Source: Streptomyces sp. ISL-66 (GTDB taxonomy: Bacteria > Actinomycetota > Actinomycetes > Streptomycetales > Streptomycetaceae). From it: DNA of 64,000 nt. Within the stretch, counting starts at the first letter, position 1. The number at the start of each line of letters is the position of its first letter. This document shows positions 1 to 6,652 of the stretch, piece after piece. The translations under genes and the position numbers were made by a program. A model generated the notes under the pieces. That model was not told the DNA's origin and did no database searches. It saw only the letters and a list, made by a program, of their open reading frames with translations. The stretch is from the NCBI RefSeq assembly GCF_018614135.1, contig NZ_JAGGOW010000006.1, forward strand, positions 20,865 to 84,864, given 5' to 3'.

Positions 1-1796
1 GATACGGTGCCGCTCTTGATGGCATCCCAATGCTTGATGATCAGCCCGACTATCGTCCAATTCAGGAAGAAATCGAGGATCATCTGACCGACCCACTTGA
101 GCTTTCCCCACACCCAATCCCAAGCGGCCGAAGTCGCCGAAACAATGGTGTTCCAGTTGGCGACGACAAGCGCCACGATGCCGACTACAGTGGCGATGAT
201 GAGTCCTACCGGGCCCATTGCGATAAGCCAGGCAGCGGCCATGCGGGCGCCTTGAATCAGGCTCTGTGTGCCCATGAGGACCCACGCGCCGACCACGCGC
301 AGCGCGGCAGCAGCCGCACCGGCGCCCTGTGACACCCAACCGGCGAGCATCATCACGTTGAGCGCGACGAATCTAGCTGCCGCGACGGCGCCGGCCGCCG
401 TCTGCGTAGCCCACCCGGTCACAACGGCCGTGGTCGTTGTCCAAGCGGTGACCCCGAGCGCGATAAGCGTCGGGATCATCAGGACCGTGATCACGCCGGC
501 GGCGATCGAGAGCGCCGTCGAGTGCTCGCCGATCCACCCGACGGACGCACGCAGCGCACCGCCGAGCCCACCCTCGCCGATCCAGTCGGCCGCCTTTTCC
601 AGCGCGGGAACGACGTAATTACCGAGGACGGTAACGACCTTGTCAATCGCCGCCCGCTTGAATACCTCGAACTTTGTCGCGGCGTTATTGCGCATTGCGT
701 CGCCCGCCGCGTCCGTCGCGCCCTTGAAATTCCCGAGGGCGGCGACAGCAGTCTTAGGGTCGAGCTTAAAAAGCGCGGATTGCAAATCCTCGGCCTTGGT
801 GCCGAAAAGGGCGACCGCGGTCGCATTCCGCTCGGCAGGGTCCTTGATTGCCTTGATGCGCGTAAGGACTTCCCCAAGGGCTTTCGACGCTTCGGGCCCG
901 CCCTTGGTGAATGTCTTTGACATCTGGTCCGCGTTCAACCCGATGGACTGGAAAGCCTCTACGCTTCCCTTGCTCATGTCCTTCGAGCGGATCGCGAATT
1001 CCTTCAAGGCGTCCGCGACCGTATCCGCGTCCCTTGCGCCCCCTTGCAGACCCTGCTGCATGAGGCCCATTGCGGTCTGTGCGTCGAGCCCGAGATCCTT
1101 GAACTGAATCGGGTACTCGGCGAACGTGTCGAGCAAATCCTCGGCCGCATTCGTGCCCGACTGGCTGCCCTTTACAAGGACGTCCATCGCCTCTTCGGCG
1201 CTCTTTGCGATGCCGGATTTCAGCATCACGCCGACCGCACGGGACACCTTGCCGACGTCCTCGCCCATGACCGAGGCCGTGTCAGAGACGCGGGTCGCCA
1301 TGGCCTTGATCTGGCCCTGCGTCGCCTCGGGCGGCAACAGGCCCTGCTGCGCGATCCCTTTCAGGATGTCGGCGCCGTCGGCGACCGACTCGACGATCGC
1401 GCCCGAGTAGAGGGCGCCGGCGACCTTGCCGTATTCCTTGGCGACGGGGCCCGAGGTGCCGAGCTGTGCTTGCAGCTTGCCGGCGACCTTGCCCCGGTCC
1501 ATGGCTTCGGCGATGCCGCCCATGAGCGCGGTACCGATCGCTCCGCCAACCGCGGCGGCAGCGAAACCTTTCAGCGCGGCCCCTATGCCGGAGGACGCGC
1601 GCTCGCCGCCGTCGGCCGCACCCTCGGCGAGACCGTCGCCGAGGCGGTCGCCCGCTTCCTGCCCTGCCTGATCGGCAGCGGCGGTGATCTGGTCGCCGCC
1701 CGCCTGCACAGCCGCGCGGGCGCGCGCCATTCCGGCATCTGCGCCCGAGTCGTCGATCGTGATCGTGGCGGCGAGTTCGCCCACCATGAGGGCCAC
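1..1796 (-). CDS. Phage tail tape measure protein (5' part only)
   Basis: This is the N-terminal 598 or so residues of a tape measure protein, which sets tail length and serves as the tail's internal scaffold; the reading frame is open to the left edge. The first 200 residues are Ala/Gly-rich helical sequence with repeated 'AADQAGQEAGDRLGDGLAEG'-like patterns. The middle follows the TP901-type pattern (phrases such as 'LDAQTAMGLMQQGLQGGA' and 'AVALFGTKAEDL'). From about residue 390 there are several long hydrophobic stretches, as expected for this family. A GTG start at 1796 is chosen because AGGAGGTGA lies just upstream and overlaps the stop of the chaperone extension; an ATG three codons later is the alternative. 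Its place directly after the frameshifting chaperone is the classic siphovirus arrangement. Confidence 0.92.
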   Translation of the reverse strand, partial: MALMVGELAATITIDDSGADAGMARARAAVQAGGDQITAAADQAGQEAGDRLGDGLAEGAADGGERASSGIGAALKGFAAAAVGGAIGTALMGGIAEAMDRGKVAGKLQAQLGTSGPVAKEYGKVAGALYSGAIVESVADGADILKGIAQQGLLPPEATQGQIKAMATRVSDTASVMGEDVGKVSRAVGVMLKSGIAKSAEEAMDVLVKGSQSGTNAAEDLLDTFAEYPIQFKDLGLDAQTAMGLMQQGLQGGARDADTVADALKEFAIRSKDMSKGSVEAFQSIGLNADQMSKTFTKGGPEASKALGEVLTRIKAIKDPAERNATAVALFGTKAEDLQSALFKLDPKTAVAALGNFKGATDAAGDAMRNNAATKFEVFKRAAIDKVVTVLGNYVVPALEKAADWIGEGGLGGALRASVGWIGEHSTALSIAAGVITVLMIPTLIALGVTAWTTTTAVVTGWATQTAAGAVAAARFVALNVMMLAGWVSQGAGAAAAALRVVGAWVLMGTQSLIQGARMAAAWLIAMGPVGLIIATVVGIVALVVANWNTIVSATSAAWDWVWGKLKWVGQMILDFFLNWTIVGLIIKHWDAIKSGTV

Positions 1797-1800
1797 GGGC

Positions 1801-2507
1801 TCACCTCCTGGCGGGTGCACCTCCCGTCGGGGAGGCATCAGGCGGAGGGGTGAGCACCCGGGCGAGGCGAGACTCGGCCGAGAGAAGGGCGAGGATGCGC
1901 ACGCGCAGCCATCGCCAAGAGCGGGCTTGCAGTAGCCCGGGGTCGCCTACGTCGATGCCGTAGACCTCGTGCAGATCAGCCTCGACGAGCGGCCACTCGG
2001 CGAGGATCGCCGCCCACGTCAGTGACGCTTGCGGGCCTTCTTGCCCGCGCCGCGGGCGGGCGCCGGGCGGGTACTCGTACCACTCGTAGAGCCCCGAGAC
2101 GGGGTCGAGCTCGCCGCGCCCGACTGGCTGCGGCGGGCCTCCCGGTTCGGGGCCAGACGAGAAGGGTCGCCGGCCGCGGTCCAGTACCGTTCGGCGGCCG
2201 TCTTGTCCTGCGCAATCCACACCATGGCCGTGATCGCGCAGTGCTTGAGCGTCGGCCACTTCACGCCGTCGGCGATCATCTCGTCGTGAGCGGGGCCGAG
2301 TACGTCTCGGTAGAGGTCCCGCTCGGCGGCGTCGCCGAGCACCTGCTCGTCGGCGCGTCCGCCGTCCGCGGCGACCGCGGCGGCATGGATGAGTGCCTGT
2401 GTCCGCAGGCCGATCTCGGCCGACGGCGCGGGCACGGTGTAGAGGCGGCCAGCGATCGGCAGCTCGATCGACTCGTCGAGCAGTTCGCCGAGTTCCTCGA
2501 ACGCCAC
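1801..2507 (-). CDS. Tail assembly chaperone, -1 frameshift extension (GT-like)
   Basis: A second open frame, -1 relative to the short chaperone, runs through the chaperone's end to a stop at 1801-1803. Its last part reads as real protein ('SGLYEWYEYPP', then 'LTWAAILAEWPLVEADL' and 'RSWRWLRVRILALL') and has no good start codon or ribosome site of its own. This is the pattern of a programmed -1 frameshift producing a GT fusion of about 235 residues. No textbook slippery heptamer stands out; the shift must fall inside the zone where both frames are open, roughly 2020-2215, and CCCCGAAC (plus-strand 2145-2152) is only a weak candidate. The fusion is inferred from frame, position and family knowledge. 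Confidence 0.7.
2019..2507 (-). CDS. Tail assembly chaperone, short form (G-like)
   Basis: A 162-residue protein starting 'MAFEELGELLDESIELPIAG', matching the family of tail assembly chaperones found just before the tape measure in Streptomyces phages. It would coat the tape measure during tail assembly. The last 40 residues are Ser/Thr/Pro/Lys-rich and low in complexity, typical of the zone where a -1 shift occurs. The GTG start at 2507 overlaps the TAG stop of the major tail gene by one base (TAGTG), so the two are translationally coupled. It also makes the extended product described in the next entry. Confidence 0.85.
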   Translation of the reverse strand: MAFEELGELLDESIELPIAGRLYTVPAPSAEIGLRTQALIHAAAVAADGGRADEQVLGDAAERDLYRDVLGPAHDEMIADGVKWPTLKHCAITAMVWIAQDKTAAERYWTAAGDPSRLAPNREARRSQSGAASSTPSRGSTSGTSTRPAPARGAGKKARKRH

Positions 2508-3031
2508 TACGCATCACCCCCGGACTTGACGGCGAAGGTTCCGCCACCGGACACGGGGTTGGTGATCTCGACGAGCGGACCCGATCCGGTCAAGGTGACC
2601 TTGATCGTGTCGACCTCGTCGGGACCCCCGCCGTCCGGCTCCCAGGTGACAAGGGCGGAACCTTCCTGCGCGTCCGGGGCGCCGTTGCGGTCGTAGTACC
2701 GCACGCGGACGTAGGACTTGGCGCCGAACGAGCGGCTCGCCTTCCGCAGCGCTTCCTGCGCCGCGTTGAAAATGCCGGTTGTCGGGTGGGCGCGGTGAGC
2801 GATCGTGGTCTCGATCGACCACGCGAGCATGGTCACGGCCTGCTCGCTCCATCCCTCGGCGTCGTAGGTCGTGACCTCCTGCTGTGTGGGCTCCACCTTG
2901 GGCGTGAACTCTGTGACTCCGGGGACGAGCGTCCACACGGGGGTGTTGGGCGTGGTGCCCATGTCCAGCTCAAGGCGGTAGCGGCGCGCGAGGGCGGTTA
3001 CGGTCTCGGCCGGGGGCGTCGGGGTACTCAA
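2507..3031 (-). CDS. Major tail (tube) protein
   Basis: A 174-residue structural protein with the features of siphovirus tail tube subunits: a conserved opening that compares a fixed value with a target ('LVPGVTEFTPKVEPTQQEV'), a central tail-tube-like beta-rich section and a C-terminal 'TGSGPLVEITNPV' strand. Its position between the tail terminator and the tail chaperone is the standard one. Start ATG at 3031; the stop overlaps the chaperone start by one base. Many copies would polymerise into the tail tube through which DNA passes. No extra Ig-like domain is visible. Confidence 0.85.
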   Translation of the reverse strand: MSTPTPPAETVTALARRYRLELDMGTTPNTPVWTLVPGVTEFTPKVEPTQQEVTTYDAEGWSEQAVTMLAWSIETTIAHRAHPTTGIFNAAQEALRKASRSFGAKSYVRVRYYDRNGAPDAQEGSALVTWEPDGGGPDEVDTIKVTLTGSGPLVEITNPVSGGGTFAVKSGGDA

Positions 3032-3042
3032 GTGGGCGCCTC

Positions 3043-3474
3043 CTATTCGAGGTGGGGGTGCGCCCGGTGGGCGCGAACGTGGAAGTTGGCGGAGCGCTCC
3101 CAGCGGCCCGAGGCGTCGGTGCCGATAGGGGCGGCCGAGACGCGAAAGACGAGCTGCACGGGGACGGCGCCGAAGCGGTGCGGTCCGCTGCCGTGCAGCA
3201 CCTCGTGCACCTGGTCGTCGAGGGCGTCGACCTCGCGGGGGTCGGCCCCCGCGCGGGTGCGCGCCTGAATCCCGGTGGTGGTGTCGGTGAGCACGGGGGA
3301 GTCGGTGACCGGGTAGGCGGCGAGGCAGATCACGCGGTCGGGGACCGGGGGAAGAGCGGCGATGGTGATCGCGGTCTCGCCCGCGGCGTACACACCGTCG
3401 GGGCGATAGATGCCAACGCCGGCGGAGTGCAGCAGGCGGGCGAGACCGTCGAGCAGGTCGACGGTGAAGGTCAT
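3043..3474 (-). CDS. Tail terminator / minor tail-completion protein
   Basis: A 143-residue protein lying between the HK97-gp10-like gene and the tail tube gene, where siphophages place the tail terminator that caps the tube and joins it to the head. The start 'MTFTVDLLDGLARLLHSAGV' and the central 'PDRVICLAAYPVTDSPVLTD' resemble minor capsid/tail terminator proteins of actinophages. It overlaps the upstream gene by 4 bases (stop at 3471-3473, start at 3474). The name rests mostly on gene order plus general resemblance, so the exact role is an inference. Confidence 0.7.
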   Translation of the reverse strand: MTFTVDLLDGLARLLHSAGVGIYRPDGVYAAGETAITIAALPPVPDRVICLAAYPVTDSPVLTDTTTGIQARTRAGADPREVDALDDQVHEVLHGSGPHRFGAVPVQLVFRVSAAPIGTDASGRWERSANFHVRAHRAHPHLE

Positions 3475-3818
3475 CGCAGCGCGCGCCGAACCTGCGCCGC
3501 GATCACGGCCTGCACGTCGACGGCGACCTCGGGCAGAACGGCCTCGACGTACTTCGCGGAGCGGCCGGGGGAATGCCGGGCGGTCATGTCCTCGTGCACG
3601 CGCACGGCGTACGGGACGTCGTAGGAGACAGCGGCGGTCAGTGTCTGCTCGTCGACGCTGACGGCGCCGGAACGTTCGAGGGTGCCCTCGGCGATCGGCA
3701 CGCGTTGGCGGGTCGCTTGCAGGGTGAGTTCGCCGGCGAGGCTCAGCCCTCGCAGGAGACCCGAGCGGATCGCTGCGGTGGCGTCGTCGCCGTTCCAGCG
3801 CAGGCGGGCGCGGCTCAC
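3471..3818 (-). CDS. HK97-gp10-like neck protein
   Basis: A 115-residue protein with the 'AVSYDVPYAVRVHEDM' segment that is the hallmark of the HK97 gp10 family (tail-completion or neck proteins). The N-terminus is helical and basic. It overlaps its neighbours by 4 bases on both sides, so it sits in a tightly coupled connector operon: adaptor, head closure, this protein, tail terminator, tube. It probably takes part in joining tail to head. Confidence 0.75.
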   Translation of the reverse strand: MSRARLRWNGDDATAAIRSGLLRGLSLAGELTLQATRQRVPIAEGTLERSGAVSVDEQTLTAAVSYDVPYAVRVHEDMTARHSPGRSAKYVEAVLPEVAVDVQAVIAAQVRRALR

Positions 3819-4135
3819 TCGGTCACCACCTCCGTGGATGTGGGGACCGGTAGGCCGGGCGCGGTGTGGCCGGTGGAGACGAGCGCGGTCGTGATCCGTC
3901 CGTCGGGCAGGGTGATCCGCGATCCGGGCGGGCAGTCCAGACCGGGCGCGGCGATGATCTGCGCGGTGCTCGTGACGGCGCGGCCGTCAGCCGCGCGGAC
4001 CATGCGAACCGTGCTGCTGACGAGTGCGGCGTGCACGACGAGCGGCCCGTATGCCGGGCCGTACGCGCCGTCGCCGAGGTAGGGCTCGACGCTGATCCGG
4101 TGGCGGAGCAGGGAGGGAGGGACGCGGGTCACCAT
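3815..4135 (-). CDS. Head closure / connector protein
   Basis: A 106-residue protein beginning 'MVTRVPPSLLRHRISVEPYL', followed by beta-rich sequence with 'RITLPDGRITTALVSTGHTA'. The frame is open further upstream, but that part is Arg-rich antisense-like sequence, and the ATG at 4135 overlaps the upstream gene's stop (ATGGTGA), so that start is chosen. Size, order and the 'hydrophobic + SVE' opening fit head-closure proteins (SPP1 gp16-like), which seal the portal after packaging. Assignment is mainly positional. Confidence 0.65.
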   Translation of the reverse strand: MVTRVPPSLLRHRISVEPYLGDGAYGPAYGPLVVHAALVSSTVRMVRAADGRAVTSTAQIIAAPGLDCPPGSRITLPDGRITTALVSTGHTAPGLPVPTSTEVVTE

Positions 4136-4527
4136 GCGGCCACCCGCCCCGGGGTGAGCCCTGCGCGGCGTAGCTCTCGGGCTGCGCGCGGCGCGAGCTC
4201 GACGCCACTCGCGCCCGCGGTCGAGGCAGCGCGCCCCGACAGGGACACGGGGCCGATCGAAACCGAGTCCCATCTGCCCTGCGCCCCGGTGCCGTCGTCG
4301 CCGGCGGCGACCCAATACTCGACCTGCGCGCAGCTCGCCGCGGCCAGAGCGGCGGCGGTCTTCGCGTCGAGCGGGTCGCCGTCCTCGTCTACGGGGTAGA
4401 TCGCGGTGAGCAGGGCCGAGTCGATGTCCTCGCCGGCCCGAGCGAGGAGTCGCTCGGCGTCCGCGGGGGCGGCCTGCCCGGTGTAGGTGGCGAGCTGTTC
4501 GGGGGTTGCGTAGGGCTGTCGGGCCAC
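4129..4527 (-). CDS. Head-tail adaptor protein
   Basis: A 132-residue protein starting 'MARQPYATPEQLATYTGQAA', with helices rich in Ala and charged residues and a Trp in 'QVEYWVAAGDD'. It is the first gene after the capsid block, which is where adaptor proteins (HK97 gp6-like) that dock on the portal are found. Its stop overlaps the start of the head-closure gene. It is a small, mostly alpha-helical protein as expected for this role. The call combines size, composition and order, with no diagnostic motif. Confidence 0.65.
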   Translation of the reverse strand: MARQPYATPEQLATYTGQAAPADAERLLARAGEDIDSALLTAIYPVDEDGDPLDAKTAAALAAASCAQVEYWVAAGDDGTGAQGRWDSVSIGPVSLSGRAASTAGASGVELAPRAARELRRAGLTPGRVAAW

Positions 4528-4528
4528 G

Positions 4529-4777
4529 TCACCCCCTCTTGCTGCGGGCAGCAGAACGGCCCGTCGACGTGGTGTCGGCCGGGCCGTCCTGCTCGCTGCT
4601 CTGCTCGATGTCCGGCGGATCGTCGCCGAGGGGCTCGACCCTGTAGCCGGCCCCCTGGCAGTAGCCGATCACTGCCGGATCGCTCGTGGTCGCGGTGCCC
4701 TCGGTGAAGGTGACGCCGCCGGGTCCTTCCCCGGTGAAGTCGGCGACCGGGGCCGTGATGCGCACGGTCACGGGCAT
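4529..4777 (-). CDS. Small phage protein of unknown function after the capsid gene
   Basis: An 82-residue protein directly behind the major capsid gene, whose stop it overlaps (TGATG). The N-terminal half ('PVTVRITAPVADFTGEG') looks like a beta-sandwich strand pattern, and the C-terminal half is acidic and then Arg/Ser-rich and probably disordered. Such genes in this place are sometimes capsid decoration proteins or head fibres; that is only a guess. An alternative GTG start one codon upstream exists. Confidence 0.6.
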   Translation of the reverse strand: MPVTVRITAPVADFTGEGPGGVTFTEGTATTSDPAVIGYCQGAGYRVEPLGDDPPDIEQSSEQDGPADTTSTGRSAARSKRG

Positions 4778-5781
4778 CACGCGCTCTTGATGTTGCGGAA
4801 TACGGCGGCGGCCTTGGTGGCCTTGAGCACGGGAGCCACGGGCCCCATTTCGACTTCACCGGTCTTGACGGCGCCGGAGCGGTCGAACTCGGGGAGCCAC
4901 GTCGACACCAGCGGGGCGCCGCCCCCGACCGATGCGCCGTGGAATCCGTCGAGGCCATACCGGACGGCGAAGAGATCGCCGAGGCCGGTCACGTTCCCGC
5001 CCCCGCCGTCCGGGTCGCGGGTCACCAGGCCGATCACGTCCACGTTCGCGCCGGCCTTGCTCTTGAGGTCGACGAGCGGGATTCCGTTGTACGCGGTGAC
5101 CGGGCGGCCGAACGCGTCCGTGCTCTTGTCGAGCTGGTCGGTCCACGCGGCGATGGTCTTGAACAGAGACAGGGTCTTGCGGTTGCCGTAGATGACATCG
5201 GGCGCGTCATCCATCGTGGCGAGCCAGTCGTCGACGTGGCGCTGCGCCGCGAGCGCCGAGCCCTTGTCGGTGATCGTGGTCCAGTCGACGAATCCGGCCG
5301 TGACGCCGTTGTTCAGCGGCAGGTACTCGGTCGAGCTGCCGGTGAGGATCTTCGACAAGCCATCGAAACCCTTCGCGTCGGTGGCCTTGTCGCCGTTGAT
5401 CACGGCGTCGGCGAACCGTGCGCGGCTCGCCTTGATGAGCTGCTGCATGTTCAGGGTGACGGCGCCCGAGGCAGCCGGCCCGATACGGGCGATCACCCGG
5501 TCGATCTGGAAGCTACCGCCGAGCGGTACGAGATCGACGGTGTAGCGCTGCGTCGCGACCTCGGCAGGCACGTACTCGCTGTTGATCGCGCGGAAGTCGG
5601 CCGACCGCTGAGTGATCAGGCGCCGGTATCCGTAGGTGAGGGTGTCGCCGCCGGTCGGCGACACCACGTTGTCGAAGGTGAGGCGGTCGAGGATGTCGGA
5701 CGACTTGCGGAACTCGTCGATCACCTGCACGTCGATGTCGTCCTGCGCGTTGTTCCGCGCCTCGCTGAGGGAGGTGGGCAA
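4777..5781 (-). CDS. Major capsid protein (HK97 fold)
   Basis: A 334-residue major head protein. Recognisable traits are the helical N-terminal arm ('LSEARNNAQDDIDVQVIDEF'), the 'KSSDILDRLTFDNVV' segment, the mid-domain 'LGGSFQIDRVIARIG', and the late 'DVIYGNRKTLSLF' and 'LFAVRYGLDGFHG' elements common to HK97-fold capsids of Streptomyces phages. The start is TTG at 5781, preceded by AGGAG at good spacing. It follows the scaffold gene, with which it would assemble the procapsid; no protease domain is seen nearby. Confidence 0.9.
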   Translation of the reverse strand: MPTSLSEARNNAQDDIDVQVIDEFRKSSDILDRLTFDNVVSPTGGDTLTYGYRRLITQRSADFRAINSEYVPAEVATQRYTVDLVPLGGSFQIDRVIARIGPAASGAVTLNMQQLIKASRARFADAVINGDKATDAKGFDGLSKILTGSSTEYLPLNNGVTAGFVDWTTITDKGSALAAQRHVDDWLATMDDAPDVIYGNRKTLSLFKTIAAWTDQLDKSTDAFGRPVTAYNGIPLVDLKSKAGANVDVIGLVTRDPDGGGGNVTGLGDLFAVRYGLDGFHGASVGGGAPLVSTWLPEFDRSGAVKTGEVEMGPVAPVLKATKAAAVFRNIKSA

Positions 5782-5799
5782 AGGATTCTCCTAGATCGT

Positions 5800-6393
5800 T
5801 CAGCCGCCGAGGCGGGCGGCGACGGCGTCGTGCAGGGATGTGGCGCGGCGCTCGCCGGTCGGGGCGCCGTGGAACTCGGCGCCGCCGCGGGGCGGGCCGG
5901 CCGGTGTGGCGCGGTAGACGTCGGGCTCGGCCGTGAGAGCCGCGGTGATCGCGGCGCCGAGCTTGGTTTCGAACGTGACGTCGGCCGGGTCGAGGTTGGC
6001 GACCGAGGCAAGGAAGCTGCGGGAGTTGAGCAGGCGGTCGCCGCGGGCCCCCGCATCGGCGGCGGCGCGCGCGACGGCAAGTTCGACGCGGGCGGAACGC
6101 AGTTCGGCAGCGTGGTCGGCGAGCAGCCGGTCGCGCTCGGCGACGGCGGCAGCGAGCTTGGTCGGGTCCTGCTCGGCCTCGCCGCCGTTGGGGTTAAGGG
6201 CCTTGGTCACGGCATCGAGGGCGGCGCGCAGTTCGTCGCGCTCGGCCGCGGCCTGCTCGGCGCGGGTCGTCGCGTCGGCGAGCTGCTGCTCGGCGGCCGG
6301 CGGTGCCGCGGGCGGGCCGTTCGGGGCAGGGTTCGGGTCGCCGGCCGGCGCGGGCGGGGTGACGGCGCCGGTGTCGGGCGTGATCTCGGGCAT
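5800..6393 (-). CDS. Capsid scaffolding protein
   Basis: A 197-residue protein with a Pro/Ala-rich start, a long central coiled coil (about residues 35-110, rich in Glu, Arg and Ala, e.g. 'TTRAEQAAAERDELRAALDA') and a C-terminal domain ending 'RRATSLHDAVAARLGG' that would bind capsid subunits. This architecture and its place directly before the major capsid gene identify a scaffold that shapes the procapsid and then leaves. ATG at 6393 is chosen because GGAGGG precedes it; the frame extends 11 codons further upstream but abuts a terminator. Confidence 0.8.
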   Translation of the reverse strand: MPEITPDTGAVTPPAPAGDPNPAPNGPPAAPPAAEQQLADATTRAEQAAAERDELRAALDAVTKALNPNGGEAEQDPTKLAAAVAERDRLLADHAAELRSARVELAVARAAADAGARGDRLLNSRSFLASVANLDPADVTFETKLGAAITAALTAEPDVYRATPAGPPRGGAEFHGAPTGERRATSLHDAVAARLGG

Positions 6394-6426
6394 GGCGGGG
6401 TGACCCTCCGGGGCTCGTGCGGGCAT

Positions 6427-6453
6427 GAAAAAGGGCCACCGGATCGGCGGCCC
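6427..6453 (-). terminator. Intrinsic terminator between the RMF-like gene and the scaffold gene
   Basis: Read leftward, an 8-bp stem (GGGCCGCC / GGTGGCCC, one G-T pair) with a 5-base loop is followed by five T residues. It lies between the RMF-like gene and the scaffold gene, so it could lower expression of the capsid genes relative to the packaging genes or separate two transcription units. Confidence 0.7.
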
Positions 6454-6472
6454 TGAGAGAAGGAGAGAGGGG

Positions 6473-6643
6473 CTACGGCTCGGGTGGTGCGAGCTGCTGC
6501 TCGGCGGCGACGTACCCGCGCACCCATGCGGCGCGCAGCAGCGGCTCGTCGCCGCGGTGCGGGCAGTCCGTTGCCGGCCGTCCGGTCAGAGCGGCGCCCG
6601 CGCCTGCCTGCCGGGCGCGCACCGCGGCCTCGCGGAATCCCAT
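6473..6643 (-). CDS. RMF/CrpP-like mini-protein
   Basis: A 56-residue protein with the pattern of ribosome modulation factor: 'A..R.Q.AGAGAALTGR' then 'CPH' then 'LLRAAWVRGYVAA'. Escherichia coli RMF has the same spacing of Ala-x-x-x-G-x-x-A-G, G-R, C-P-Y, R-x-x-W and G. RMF dimerises ribosomes in stationary phase; related short proteins are common in actinomycete genomes and phages, where their function is unproven. ATG at 6643 has AGGGGGTG just upstream and the gene sits 9 bp after the MuF stop. It may affect host translation or may be a structural minor protein; the similarity is seen, the role is inferred. Confidence 0.7.
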   Translation of the reverse strand: MGFREAAVRARQAGAGAALTGRPATDCPHRGDEPLLRAAWVRGYVAAEQQLAPPEP

Positions 6644-6652
6644 CGGCACCCC

